NCBI RefSeq assembly: GCF_009758415.1
Contig: NZ_WQRF01000003.1
Coordinates: 62,001-126,000, forward strand
DNA: 64,000 bases
Reading direction: 5' to 3'
DNA from: Devosia marina
GTDB lineage: Bacteria > Pseudomonadota > Alphaproteobacteria > Rhizobiales > Devosiaceae
Part shown: piece by piece, positions 51,581 to 61,216 of the stretch
How the letters are laid out: the number at the start of each line of letters is the position of its first letter
How positions within the stretch are numbered: position 1 is the stretch's first letter
Notes under the pieces: generated by a model
What the model saw: only the letters and a program-made list of their open reading frames with translations
Databases searched by the model: none
Told to the model about the DNA's origin: nothing
Translations under genes and position numbers: made by a program

Positions 51581-52701
51581 GCGGGGCAACCGAAAGCATC
51601 AGGCCGCCTCGCCTCTCCCCGCTCAATCAGCGGCGTCTGGCCAATTTTCGCGCCAACAAGCGCGGCTGGTGGAGCTTCTGGATCTTCCTGCTCTTCTTCG
51701 TGCTGACGCTGGGCGCCGAATTCGTCGCCAATGACCGGCCAATCCTCGTGATGTACAAGGGCGAGTTGCTGACCCCTGCCTTTGTCGACTATCCCGAATC
51801 CAAATTCGGCGGCTTTCTCGGCGTCACCAATTTCCGCCACAAGGTGAATATCGACGAGATCGAGGCCAATGGCTGGATGCTCTGGCCGCCCATCCGCTAC
51901 AACCACAACACCGTGGACAGCTTCGTCGCCTTTCCCGGCGCAAATCCACCAAGCTGGCTGCTGACCCTCGAGCAGATCTGCCAACGCTATCCCCTGGGCA
52001 CCGAAGACCCATTCTGTGTGCCGGGCAACTACCATTGGCTGGGCACTGATGGCGCAGGACGCGATGTGCTGGCGCGGCTGATCCACGGCTTCCGTATTTC
52101 CATCCTCTTCGGCCTCGTGCTGACCATCCTCTCTTCCATCATTGGTGTGGTTGCCGGCGCCATGCAGGGCTATTTCGGCGGCTGGATCGATCTCATCGCC
52201 CAGCGCCTCATCGAAATCTGGACCTCGGTGCCCTCGCTCTATCTGCTGCTGATCATCTCCTCGGTCATCGCCCCAAACTTCTGGGTGCTGCTCGGCATCT
52301 TGCTGCTGTTTTCCTGGGTGAGCCTGGTCGGCATCGTCCGCGCCGAATTTCTGCGCGCCCGCAATTTCGAATATGTCAACGCCGCCCGCGCCCTGGGCGT
52401 CTCCAACCGGCGGATCATGTGGCGACACCTGCTTCCCAACGCCATGGTCGCCACGCTCACCTTCATGCCCTTTATTCTCTCGGGCTCGGTTGCAACCCTG
52501 ACCTCGCTGGATTTCCTCGGCTTCGGCCTGCCCGTCACCGCACCATCGCTGGGACGCCTCTTGGCGGAAGGCAAATCCAGCCTCGACGCCCCCTGGCTGG
52601 CCCTGACCGGCTTCCTCACCGTCGCCATCATGATGACCCTTCTGGTCTTTATCGGCGAAGCCGTCCGCGATGCCTTCGATCCGCGAAAGACGTTCAGATG
52701 A
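51577..52701 (+). CDS. yejE: Peptide/muropeptide ABC transporter permease YejE
   Basis: A 374-residue permease. A long periplasmic stretch after the first helix (NDRPILVMYKGELLTPAFVD, FRHKVNIDEI) distinguishes YejE from DppC, and the membrane domain has NAARALGVSNRRIMWRHLLP. The ATG at 51577 overlaps the yejB stop and its own stop overlaps yejF. Works as heterodimer with YejB. Confidence 0.93.
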   Translation: MSGATESIRPPRLSPLNQRRLANFRANKRGWWSFWIFLLFFVLTLGAEFVANDRPILVMYKGELLTPAFVDYPESKFGGFLGVTNFRHKVNIDEIEANGWMLWPPIRYNHNTVDSFVAFPGANPPSWLLTLEQICQRYPLGTEDPFCVPGNYHWLGTDGAGRDVLARLIHGFRISILFGLVLTILSSIIGVVAGAMQGYFGGWIDLIAQRLIEIWTSVPSLYLLLIISSVIAPNFWVLLGILLLFSWVSLVGIVRAEFLRARNFEYVNAARALGVSNRRIMWRHLLPNAMVATLTFMPFILSGSVATLTSLDFLGFGLPVTAPSLGRLLAEGKSSLDAPWLALTGFLTVAIMMTLLVFIGEAVRDAFDPRKTFR

Positions 52702-54332
52702 GTGCCCCTCTCCTCTCGGTCCGCGACCTCTCCGTCCACTTCGGCGCCAATGCCGCTGTCGACAAGGTGTCCTTTGACTTGACGGCGGGCGAGACCCTGG
52801 CGTTGGTGGGCGAAAGCGGTTCTGGCAAATCGATTACCGCTCTTTCCCTGCTCGGCCTGCAACCACCTACAGCTTCGGTGACCGGGCAGGTCCATTTCGA
52901 CGGCACCGAGCTCGTTGGCGCCGATGCGGCAACCTTGCGTGCCATTCGTGGCAATCAGGTGGGCATGATTTTTCAGGAGCCGATGAGCTCGCTCAATCCG
53001 GTCCACACCATCGGCAAGCAGATCGGGGAAGTCCTCAGCGTGCATCAGGGCCTGCGCCGCACTGCCGCCCGGGCCCGAACACTGGAGCTGCTCGATGCCG
53101 TCGGCATCCCCGATCCGCTGCGACGCATCGACGATTATCCGCACCAGCTTTCCGGCGGACAACGCCAGCGCGCCATGATCGCCATGGCCCTGGCCAATGA
53201 TCCCAAGCTGCTGATCGCCGACGAGCCGACCACCGCGCTTGACGTCACCGTGCAGGCCCAGGTGCTCGACCTGCTCAAATCCCTGCAGCAGGCCCATGGC
53301 ATGGCCCTGCTGTTCATCACCCATGACCTTTCCATCGTCCGGCACATTGCCGACCGGGTCTGTGTGATGACAAATGGGCAGATGGTGGAAACGGGGCCCA
53401 CCGAGGCCATCTTCGCAGCGCCCTCACACCACTACACCAGACAATTGCTGGCCGCCGCGCCGGCGGGCGATCCGGCACCCTTTCCGATTGAAACCAGCAA
53501 TGTGGTGTCCACGCAGGACCTCAAGGTATGGTTTCCCATACGCCGGGGCCTGTTGCGCCGCACGGTCGGACACATCCGCGCCGTCGACGGCGTGGATCTG
53601 GGCATCCGCAAGGGCGAAACCCTGGGTGTGGTCGGCGAAAGCGGTTCGGGCAAATCCTCGCTCGGTTATGCCCTCTTGCGCCTGATCCCTTCGACCGGCC
53701 GCATCGTGCTGCTTGGCAACGAGGTTCAGTCCCGTTCCTGGAATGCGCTGCGACCCTTGCGCAAGCACATGCAGATCGTTTTTCAGGACCCGTTCGGCTC
53801 GCTCAGCCCGCGCATGTCGGTGGGCGAGATTGTCGGCGAGGGTCTCAAGGTCCACATGCCCGGACTGTCAGCCCAGGAGCGGGACGGCAAGGTCGCGGCC
53901 GCCCTTAAGGAAGTCGGGCTCGACATTGCCACGGCCGCCCGCTACCCGCACGAGTTTTCCGGCGGACAGCGACAGCGTATCGCCATCGCCCGCGCCCTGG
54001 TGCTTGAACCCGATTTTCTGGTGCTCGACGAGCCGACCTCCGCGCTCGATGTCTCCATCCAGTCACAGATCATCGATCTGCTACGCGACATCCAGCAGCG
54101 CCGGCAGTTGAGCTATCTGTTCATCAGCCACGATCTGCGCGTGGTCAAGGCGCTGGCGCACCGCCTGATCGTCATGCGCAATGGCCAGGTCGTCGAACAG
54201 GGCGAAGCCGCCGCTATCTTTGCGGACCCGCAGCAAGCCTATACCCGTCAATTGCTTGCCGCCGCCTTCGATCTCGCCGCGCCGTCAAATGTGACGGATG
54301 ATCGATTGCCGCCGCCCCATACAACCGAATAA
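52698..54332 (+). CDS. yejF: Peptide/muropeptide ABC transporter ATPase YejF
   Basis: A 544-residue double ATPase with two complete nucleotide-binding domains. Each has Walker A (GESGSGKSI, GESGSGKSS), signature ([20 protein letters not shown]) and Walker B ([24 protein letters not shown]). Overlaps yejE by four bases. The binding-protein gene follows after 34 bases. Confidence 0.94.
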   Translation: MSAPLLSVRDLSVHFGANAAVDKVSFDLTAGETLALVGESGSGKSITALSLLGLQPPTASVTGQVHFDGTELVGADAATLRAIRGNQVGMIFQEPMSSLNPVHTIGKQIGEVLSVHQGLRRTAARARTLELLDAVGIPDPLRRIDDYPHQLSGGQRQRAMIAMALANDPKLLIADEPTTALDVTVQAQVLDLLKSLQQAHGMALLFITHDLSIVRHIADRVCVMTNGQMVETGPTEAIFAAPSHHYTRQLLAAAPAGDPAPFPIETSNVVSTQDLKVWFPIRRGLLRRTVGHIRAVDGVDLGIRKGETLGVVGESGSGKSSLGYALLRLIPSTGRIVLLGNEVQSRSWNALRPLRKHMQIVFQDPFGSLSPRMSVGEIVGEGLKVHMPGLSAQERDGKVAAALKEVGLDIATAARYPHEFSGGQRQRIAIARALVLEPDFLVLDEPTSALDVSIQSQIIDLLRDIQQRRQLSYLFISHDLRVVKALAHRLIVMRNGQVVEQGEAAAIFADPQQAYTRQLLAAAFDLAAPSNVTDDRLPPPHTTE

Positions 54333-54366
54333 CCTCTTGATCGACTGTCCCATTCGGAGCCACGCC

Positions 54367-56235
54367 ATGACGCTGCCCCTTAAGCTCTCCTCGCTCCTCG
54401 CCATCGGTTTTATTGCCGCCGGCATGGTGAGCCCGGCCCAGGCGCAAACGCCGACCGGCACCTGGGTCAATTCCTTCACCCTGGAAGGCGAGCCCAAATA
54501 CGGGCCCGACTACCCTCATTTCGACTATGTCAATGTCGACGCGCCCAAGGGCGGCACCGTGCGGCTGGGCGACATGGGCGGATTCGATACCTTCAACCCC
54601 ATCCTGCCCAAAGGCGAGGTGGCTGGCGGCATCGGGCTGCTCTACGAGACGCTGATGACCCCGTCCTTTGACGAGAACAATACCTATTACGTGCATCTGG
54701 CCGAGGCGCTGAAGATTGCCCCGGACTATGGCGCCGTGACCTTCCGCATGGATGCGGACGCCAAATGGCACGACGGCGAACCGGTGACCGCCGAAGACGT
54801 GGTCTGGACCTTCGAAAAGCTGATCGAGGTCAATCCGGACCGCGCGCAATACTATGCCAATGTCACCTCGGCTGAAGTCACGGCGCCCGGCGAAGTCACC
54901 TTCACCTTCAACCAGACCGACAATCGCGAATTGCCGCTGATCCTGGGGCAATTGCTGGTGCTGCCGCAGCACTGGTGGGAGGGCACCAATGCCGAAGGCG
55001 AGACCCGCTCGATTGCCGAATCGACGCTCGAGCCGCCGCTGGGTTCAGGCCCCTATCGCCTCGCCAGCTTCGATGCCGGCCGCTCGATCACCTATCAGCG
55101 CGTCGAGGACTATTGGGGTATCGATCACCCGACTCAAATCGGGCAGAACAATTTCGACGAGTACCGCATCGAATATTTCCTTGACCTGACCGTCATGTTC
55201 GAAGCCTTCAAGGGTGACCAGTTCGACTGGTGGAGCGAGAACCAGGCCCGTCGCTGGGCCACGGCCTATGACTTTCCCGCTGTCCAGGATGGACGCGTTA
55301 TCAGGGAATTGTTCCCGCAGGACTATAATGGCTCGGGCGTATTGGTCGGCTTCATCATGAACCTGCGGCGCGACAAGTTTGCCGACCCACTGGTGCGCGA
55401 AGCGATGAATTACGCCTTCGATTTCGAGGAATTGAGCAACACGCTGTTCTATGGCCAGTATGAGCGTATCGACAGCTTCTTCTTCGGCCTGCCCTTCAAG
55501 TCCACGGGCCTGCCCGAGGGCGAGGAACTGGAAATCCTTGAAAGCGTGCGCGACCAGATCCCGGAAAAGGTCTTCACCACGCCCTACACCAATCCGGTCA
55601 GCGGCGATCCGACCAAGCTGCGCGAGAATCTGCGTACGGCGCTGAACCTGTTCACCGAGGCAGGTTTCACGCTTGAGGGCACGCAGATGCTCGACCCCAG
55701 CGGCCAGCCCTTCACCTTTGAAATCCTGCTCAACGGCCCCACCATCGAGCCAGTCGCGCAGAATTTGGTGACCAATCTGGCCCAGATCGGCATTACCGCC
55801 ACCATTCGCACAGTCGACAGCCCGCAATTCATTAACCGGGCCCGCAGCTTCGATTATGACATGATTTATTCGGGCTGGGCCCAGTCCTTCTCGCCGGGCA
55901 ATGAGCAGCGCTTCTTCTTCGGCTCGTCCACCGCCGATCAGCAGGGTGCGCAGAACTACGCCGGCGTAGCAGACCCGGCGGTCGACGCCCTGATCGAAAA
56001 GCTCATCGTCGCCGACGATCGTGAGACCCAGGAAGCCGTCACCAAGGCGCTGGACCGCGTGCTGCTCAACAAGCACATCGTTATCCCCAGCTATGCACTG
56101 CGCACCACACGCTCGGCCCGCTGGGACCGCTTTAGCCACCCCGAGGAACTGCCGGAATTTTCCTCCGGCTTCCCGACGCTGTGGTGGTGGGACGAGGAAA
56201 AGGCCGCAAGGACCGGCGGAGTAACAGCACGATAG
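54367..56235 (+). CDS. yejA: Peptide/muropeptide-binding protein (YejA/YepA type)
   Basis: A 622-residue family-5 binding protein with a signal peptide of about 26 residues (ending SPAQAQ). Conserved blocks include GGFDTFNPI and EPVTAEDVVWTFEKL. Here it is last in the cluster (yejB-E-F-A), unlike E. coli (A first). Rhizobiales YepA-type proteins deliver muropeptides to YejBEF for peptidoglycan recycling; this could be that protein or a peptide/antibiotic-binding YejA. Confidence 0.88.
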   Translation: MTLPLKLSSLLAIGFIAAGMVSPAQAQTPTGTWVNSFTLEGEPKYGPDYPHFDYVNVDAPKGGTVRLGDMGGFDTFNPILPKGEVAGGIGLLYETLMTPSFDENNTYYVHLAEALKIAPDYGAVTFRMDADAKWHDGEPVTAEDVVWTFEKLIEVNPDRAQYYANVTSAEVTAPGEVTFTFNQTDNRELPLILGQLLVLPQHWWEGTNAEGETRSIAESTLEPPLGSGPYRLASFDAGRSITYQRVEDYWGIDHPTQIGQNNFDEYRIEYFLDLTVMFEAFKGDQFDWWSENQARRWATAYDFPAVQDGRVIRELFPQDYNGSGVLVGFIMNLRRDKFADPLVREAMNYAFDFEELSNTLFYGQYERIDSFFFGLPFKSTGLPEGEELEILESVRDQIPEKVFTTPYTNPVSGDPTKLRENLRTALNLFTEAGFTLEGTQMLDPSGQPFTFEILLNGPTIEPVAQNLVTNLAQIGITATIRTVDSPQFINRARSFDYDMIYSGWAQSFSPGNEQRFFFGSSTADQQGAQNYAGVADPAVDALIEKLIVADDRETQEAVTKALDRVLLNKHIVIPSYALRTTRSARWDRFSHPEELPEFSSGFPTLWWWDEEKAARTGGVTAR

Positions 56236-56237
56236 GC

Positions 56238-56264
56238 AAAGGGCGGCTCATGGGCCGCCCTTTT
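56238..56264. terminator. Bidirectional terminator after yejA
   Basis: AAAGGGCGGC (56238-56247) pairs with GCCGCCCTTT (56254-56263) over a 6-base loop, with T-runs on both strands. It serves yejA (+) and the methyltransferase gene (-), whose stop lies inside its edge. Confidence 0.9.
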
Positions 56265-56866
56265 CAATTGGGCTTGCGCGCCACCAGATCGACCAGCGCT
56301 GAGATTCCGCTATGGCGATTGCCTTCGGCCAGCTCGGCGTCGTAGCTGCGCAGCTCAATAATATCGAGCGCGGAGAAACGATCGGCCAGCAGCTCTTCGG
56401 TGTAGAGCTGGTCGAGAATGCCTGGTCCGCCCGTCTTGTACTGCATCTGCCTGGGGCCATAGCCCTCGACCAGCAGCAGGCCGCCGGGCGCCAGCGTCCG
56501 GATCACGCCCGCAAAGATGGCATCGCGCATGGCCGGCGGCGCAAACTGGAAGAAGATGCCCACAACGACATCAAACTCGCCCTCTGGCCAAGGATAGTCC
56601 TCGATATCGGCCAGCTCCGTGGTGAGGGCCACGCCGCGCTTTTCGGCAAGCCGTCGCGCCTTTTCAAGCCCGACAGGCGATGCATCGACAGAGGTAACCG
56701 CCAGCCCCTGCTCCGCCAGCCAGACGCCGTTGCGGCCTTCGCCGTCGGCGATCGCAAGTGCGTTGCCGTAACCGGCCAGCCGCTCCCGCTGCGACGCGAG
56801 GAACGCATTGGGCGCCTCACCGAACACGTATTCGTCGGTAGCGTAGCGTTCGTCCCAGAAGCTCAT
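56264..56866 (-). CDS. Class I SAM-dependent methyltransferase
   Basis: A 200-residue Rossmann-fold methyltransferase (TehB/thiopurine-like). Motif I reads ALAIADGEGRNGVWLAEQG (about residues 33-51), the acidic residue after the second strand is in VTSVDASPVGL, and motif post-I is GEFDVVVGIFFQF. It begins MSFWDERYATDEYVFGEAPN, typical of the family. The target is unknown; relatives detoxify oxyanions or methylate small thiols. Follows tamB by 12 bases. Confidence 0.85.
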   Translation of the reverse strand: MSFWDERYATDEYVFGEAPNAFLASQRERLAGYGNALAIADGEGRNGVWLAEQGLAVTSVDASPVGLEKARRLAEKRGVALTTELADIEDYPWPEGEFDVVVGIFFQFAPPAMRDAIFAGVIRTLAPGGLLLVEGYGPRQMQYKTGGPGILDQLYTEELLADRFSALDIIELRSYDAELAEGNRHSGISALVDLVARKPN

Positions 56867-56878
56867 GGCCACCCGCGA

Positions 56879-59800
56879 TTAGTAGTCTTTCTCGAAGAAC
56901 ACGCCGATGCTGGAATTGCCATCCTGGCCAGCCGAGCCCTGGATAGTCAGGTCTTCGGTCACATCGAGATTGATCGTCACCTTCGACTGGCCATTCGCCC
57001 CGACCGTCGCGCCGAGATAGACATTGTCCTGGATATAGGTCCCCGCCTGCACTCCAACATTGCCATCGTCATCGGTGACCACGTCAAGATCGGCAAGGCC
57101 CGCGGCGCCGCGAAGGCTATCCACCAGCCCGCCGCCACCGCCGCCACCAACCAGTTCGGCCGCCGCCGCCGCCAGTTGCGCCAACTGGATCGGCGACAAC
57201 TCGCCCATCGAACGGTTGAAAATCAGCCGGCTCAGCACCTCGTCCTGCGGCAGGGTCGGATTGGAGCTGAAGCTGATATCGGGTGCCGAGGCGCGCCCCG
57301 ACAAGGTCACGAAGACGGTAATGCCATCGCCCTCGGTGCGCGCCACGAAATTGAGCTGCGGGTCGAGATCGCCTACCAGGGTCACAGTGCCGGTCTCGAA
57401 GATGACGCGCTGCCCCAATATCGATAGCCGTCCGCGGATAAGATCAAAGGCGCCTACCGGCTGTACATCATTGAGTGTACCGGTCAGGCGCACCGATCCG
57501 CCGACTTCCGCATCAAGACCGCGACCGCGGATGAAGATCTGGTTGGGCGCGTTGACATTGATATCGAGCTGCAATTGCGGTCCGCGACCACCCGCGGCGA
57601 CACCCGTACGCTCATTGATCCGGGCCCGATCCAGCGTTTGCTGCACATCGGCAGGGGTGCGCCTGTGCTCGACGTCGATCAATTGCGCACCGCCACCCAG
57701 GCCCTCTGGCACGGTGATATTGGCCTGCTCAACGAACACATTGCCCGCCAGCAGCGGCGCGCCGGTCAGATTACCAGTCAGGTTGAGGCCGCCGGACAGG
57801 GTTGCGACGAACAGATCGCCATCGGCATAGCGGGCCGAATTGATCTGCACTGCCAGATTGACCGGCAGAGCTGCCGTCAGGCCGACCGTGCCCGATGCAG
57901 ACACACTGCCACCGGTCGCCAGATTGGCCGTCACGCTCTCGATATCGGCATTGGTGCCGTTGAGCGCCACCCGCCCGGCAATGCCGGTAAGGCGCAGATT
58001 GAGCTCGGGATCGACATATTCCGCCCCATTCGTGGAGGCGCTGCCGGTAAATTGCGGGCTGGTGAGACTGCCGCCCACCCGCGCGTCGAAATTGACCGTG
58101 CCGGAGACGCGCGCGCCACGATCCGCCACGAAGCGGTTGGCCAGCGAGAGCGGTGCGGAGCCATTGAGCGCCACGGAGAGACCATTGCCGGTCAGCGGCA
58201 CCCGGCCTGCTCCGGAAACGGCCAACCCGCCGCTGCCATTGGCGCTGAGACTGTCGAGCGTCACCACCTCGTCAGCAAAGCTGCCCGATGCGTTGAAGGC
58301 CAGCGGCGCAATGCCGAATGGCGCAATGGCCGTGGCGCCGATGCCACCGCCGCGCACTTCGAAGGATATTTGCGGATCATCGGCCTGGCCCGACACAACA
58401 GCCCGACCATTGAGCGTGCCGGACAGACCCAGATCGGGCGCCACGGCATCGGTGATTGAAAGCGGCAGTTCGGCAATATCCACCACCATGTCGAGCGCCT
58501 GCCCGGCTGTCCCCGTGGCGGTAATGCTGCCCGAGCCGACATTGAAGCGCAGCGCATCGAGCGAGACGCTCTCGCCCTGCACCATCAGCACGGCCGGATT
58601 GGCAAGCCGCGCCGCCAGGTTCCCCTGTTCCAGACTCGCGCGATCCAGCGCCAGGCGATAACCGCCATCCACCGGGCTCAGTGCCCCGGCCAGATCGAGG
58701 TCGGTGCCGGTAGCAAGCTTCGCCTGCGCATCAAAGCTCGTGGTGTCACCCGACTGTCTGGCGCGCGCACTCAGCGCATTGACCACGACGCCGCCGGCGA
58801 CGACATTGCCAGCCGTGGCGGTACCATTGACCACTGGAACACCGAACAGGTCTGAAATGCCTGCGGTGATATCGGCCCGACCAACAGAGATGTCATTGAC
58901 CCGCAGCTCGGCGACATTGGCCGTCACCCCGGCCCCCTGCCTATCATCCTGCGGCGTCAGTTCAATGGCAGCATTGACCGCACCCGAAGCATCGGTCAGC
59001 AGCAGTGCCGCAGCTAGCGAAACATCATTGGCGGCCACGTCCAGGCGGCCGTCCAGCAGGCCCGTTTCTACCATGCGGGTCACCCCGCCGGTGATCCGCG
59101 TGCCGACGATTTCGAAGGCAATATCGGACAGCGCCTGCATTTCGGCATCTGTCTCGAAATTGGTCTCCAGCGTGGCGCGATGGCCGTCGAGCATGGCAGC
59201 GCCTGTAACGTCGCCGCTAAGCGAACCCTCGAGCAGAGTCGCCGCCACACCCAGCTTGGCATCACGCAAGGTGTAGTCACCCAAAGTGCCGTTGGGCACC
59301 TGAGCGTCCAGCACCAATACCAGCGGATCTTCTGGCGCTGCCAGTCGTGCCGAGCCCCGCGCCGCCAACGCGCCGCTGGCCTCCTCGGAGATCAGCGCGA
59401 GATCGGTCAAGTCGAGCGCAATGTTGAAATCGGCCGCGTCACTGGCATAAACCCCATCGGCGCTGAACTGCACCTGATTATTGGCAATGAGGAAGTCTTC
59501 GGCCGAAATGCCGGCCTCGGTACGCGCCAGGCGGCCCGACAGGTCGACCCGCCCCGCGAGCAGCGCATCGGCGGCCGCGTCATCGATCCGCAAATTCGTA
59601 CCCGTGCCATCGAACACCAGGTCAAACCCACCGGTGAGCGGGAAAATCTGTCCGTCCGCCGTCAACTCAAGACCGCCGGAAAGAGAACGCCCGGCCAGCG
59701 CGGAGAAGGGCGCAATGCTGTCCGTCGCCAGCCGGATCTGTCCGTCGAAATCGGTGCCGTCTATCTCACCAGCCATGGCCGCGGTCAGCGCCTGTCCCAC

Positions 59801-61216
59801 CACCCGCAATTCCGCCAGTTCGATCGGCGCACCCGCAGTCCACAACCCGGCAACGCCCAGCCCAACCGAAGTGCCCAGCGCCGCCTCGACGCCAGGATCG
59901 GCCGAAATGCCGGACACGGCGCCATCGCCATTGAACGTGACCATGCGGCTGGCCGGGTCTTCAAGATCGCGCGCAACCCCCCCAATGCCCAGCCCGAAGG
60001 TCTGCGCATCAAAGCCATCGGTCTCCAGTCCCTCGACATCGATCCGCGCCTGCCACTGGTCACTGGCCTCGGTGCCGAAAGACACGCGAACCTGCCCGCC
60101 CTGCACCAGGGTCGAACTGCCGGGCACCGGCAGGATCACCTTGTCCCCTTCGGGGTCGGCAATGGTCGCGGTCAGGTCGAGCAGGCTGACGAAATTATCT
60201 GCCGTGGTCCGGGCGCGAGCCGTCAGGCCCAATTGCCCGCCACTCAGCGTCAGATTGGAAATGTCGATACCACCAGCACTCTTGACCAGCGCGCTCGTCG
60301 TCAGCCTTGTCTCGGCGCCGAAGAATTCGCGGTAGGGCAACGCCACCAGGGTGGAAAGCGGGCCGCCCAGATTGGCGTTGATGGCAAAGCCATCGGCCTG
60401 CTGCGCAATGGTTGCCGTACCGGCCAGCGCGGTCTGGTCATTGGCGAGCAACTGCATCTGCGTGGTCAGATCGGCAACCGGCCCCTCACCATCCAGCGTC
60501 AGCGTCATGGCGGGGCGATCCTGAATGTTGAGCAGGTTCGCCAGCACCCCATTGGGCGGTTCAACCAGCGACAGGCCCAGATCGATGGTCGCGTCCTCGC
60601 GCCGATAGACCACGTCGAGGTCCAGCGTGCCGCCAGGTCCGTCGAGCCGCTCGACATCGAGCACCGCATCCAGATTGCCGCCTTCCAGCGTCATCGAACC
60701 ATTGAGCGCAATCTCGGAACCCAGTCCGAACACGCCTTCCCCAAAGGTCACGCTGGGTATAGCCAGTGCGCCGATCTGGATAGCGACGGGAAACTCTGGA
60801 ATCTCCAGCGACCCAGCCTCGGGCGGCGGCAGATCAACTGCGCCCTCCACCGGAATGGCATTGCGAATGTATTCGATGGATTCGGCGCGCAGCGAGTTGA
60901 CCTCGAGCCGGCCGCCGAACAAGGCCGCCTGGTTCCAGTTGAGGCTGGCATCGTTGACGCGCAGCCAGACCCCTTCAGCGTCGGAAATGGTGATCTCGCG
61001 GATCGAGACATCCGACCCGAGAATGCCGTCAATATTGGACAGGCGGATCTGCCGTTCGGGCGTCGAAAGCTGGCCTTCGACAAAGCCGGTCAGGAAATCC
61101 TTCTGCTCCTCATTGTTCATGTCCTGCGCGACCAGCGCCACCGGCACAGCTGCCGGTGCCAGCAGCAATGCAGCGATCATCAGGCGACGGCGGTTGGTTG
61201 CGGAAAACTTGGCCAT
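56879..61216 (-). CDS. tamB: Translocation and assembly module protein TamB
   Basis: A 1445-residue AsmA-superfamily protein. An N-terminal signal anchor (residues about 9-29, RLMIAALLLAPAAVPVALVA) is followed by over 1000 residues of repetitive beta structure forming a hydrophobic groove. The TamB/DUF490 domain is at the C-terminus (roughly 1080-1445), with a poly-glycine patch (LVGGGGGGGLVDSLRGAAG). With TamA it spans the envelope to insert autotransporters or move phospholipids to the outer membrane. Its ATG overlaps the tamA stop. Confidence 0.94.
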   Translation of the reverse strand: MAKFSATNRRRLMIAALLLAPAAVPVALVAQDMNNEEQKDFLTGFVEGQLSTPERQIRLSNIDGILGSDVSIREITISDAEGVWLRVNDASLNWNQAALFGGRLEVNSLRAESIEYIRNAIPVEGAVDLPPPEAGSLEIPEFPVAIQIGALAIPSVTFGEGVFGLGSEIALNGSMTLEGGNLDAVLDVERLDGPGGTLDLDVVYRREDATIDLGLSLVEPPNGVLANLLNIQDRPAMTLTLDGEGPVADLTTQMQLLANDQTALAGTATIAQQADGFAINANLGGPLSTLVALPYREFFGAETRLTTSALVKSAGGIDISNLTLSGGQLGLTARARTTADNFVSLLDLTATIADPEGDKVILPVPGSSTLVQGGQVRVSFGTEASDQWQARIDVEGLETDGFDAQTFGLGIGGVARDLEDPASRMVTFNGDGAVSGISADPGVEAALGTSVGLGVAGLWTAGAPIELAELRVVGQALTAAMAGEIDGTDFDGQIRLATDSIAPFSALAGRSLSGGLELTADGQIFPLTGGFDLVFDGTGTNLRIDDAAADALLAGRVDLSGRLARTEAGISAEDFLIANNQVQFSADGVYASDAADFNIALDLTDLALISEEASGALAARGSARLAAPEDPLVLVLDAQVPNGTLGDYTLRDAKLGVAATLLEGSLSGDVTGAAMLDGHRATLETNFETDAEMQALSDIAFEIVGTRITGGVTRMVETGLLDGRLDVAANDVSLAAALLLTDASGAVNAAIELTPQDDRQGAGVTANVAELRVNDISVGRADITAGISDLFGVPVVNGTATAGNVVAGGVVVNALSARARQSGDTTSFDAQAKLATGTDLDLAGALSPVDGGYRLALDRASLEQGNLAARLANPAVLMVQGESVSLDALRFNVGSGSITATGTAGQALDMVVDIAELPLSITDAVAPDLGLSGTLNGRAVVSGQADDPQISFEVRGGGIGATAIAPFGIAPLAFNASGSFADEVVTLDSLSANGSGGLAVSGAGRVPLTGNGLSVALNGSAPLSLANRFVADRGARVSGTVNFDARVGGSLTSPQFTGSASTNGAEYVDPELNLRLTGIAGRVALNGTNADIESVTANLATGGSVSASGTVGLTAALPVNLAVQINSARYADGDLFVATLSGGLNLTGNLTGAPLLAGNVFVEQANITVPEGLGGGAQLIDVEHRRTPADVQQTLDRARINERTGVAAGGRGPQLQLDINVNAPNQIFIRGRGLDAEVGGSVRLTGTLNDVQPVGAFDLIRGRLSILGQRVIFETGTVTLVGDLDPQLNFVARTEGDGITVFVTLSGRASAPDISFSSNPTLPQDEVLSRLIFNRSMGELSPIQLAQLAAAAAELVGGGGGGGLVDSLRGAAGLADLDVVTDDDGNVGVQAGTYIQDNVYLGATVGANGQSKVTINLDVTEDLTIQGSAGQDGNSSIGVFFEKDY

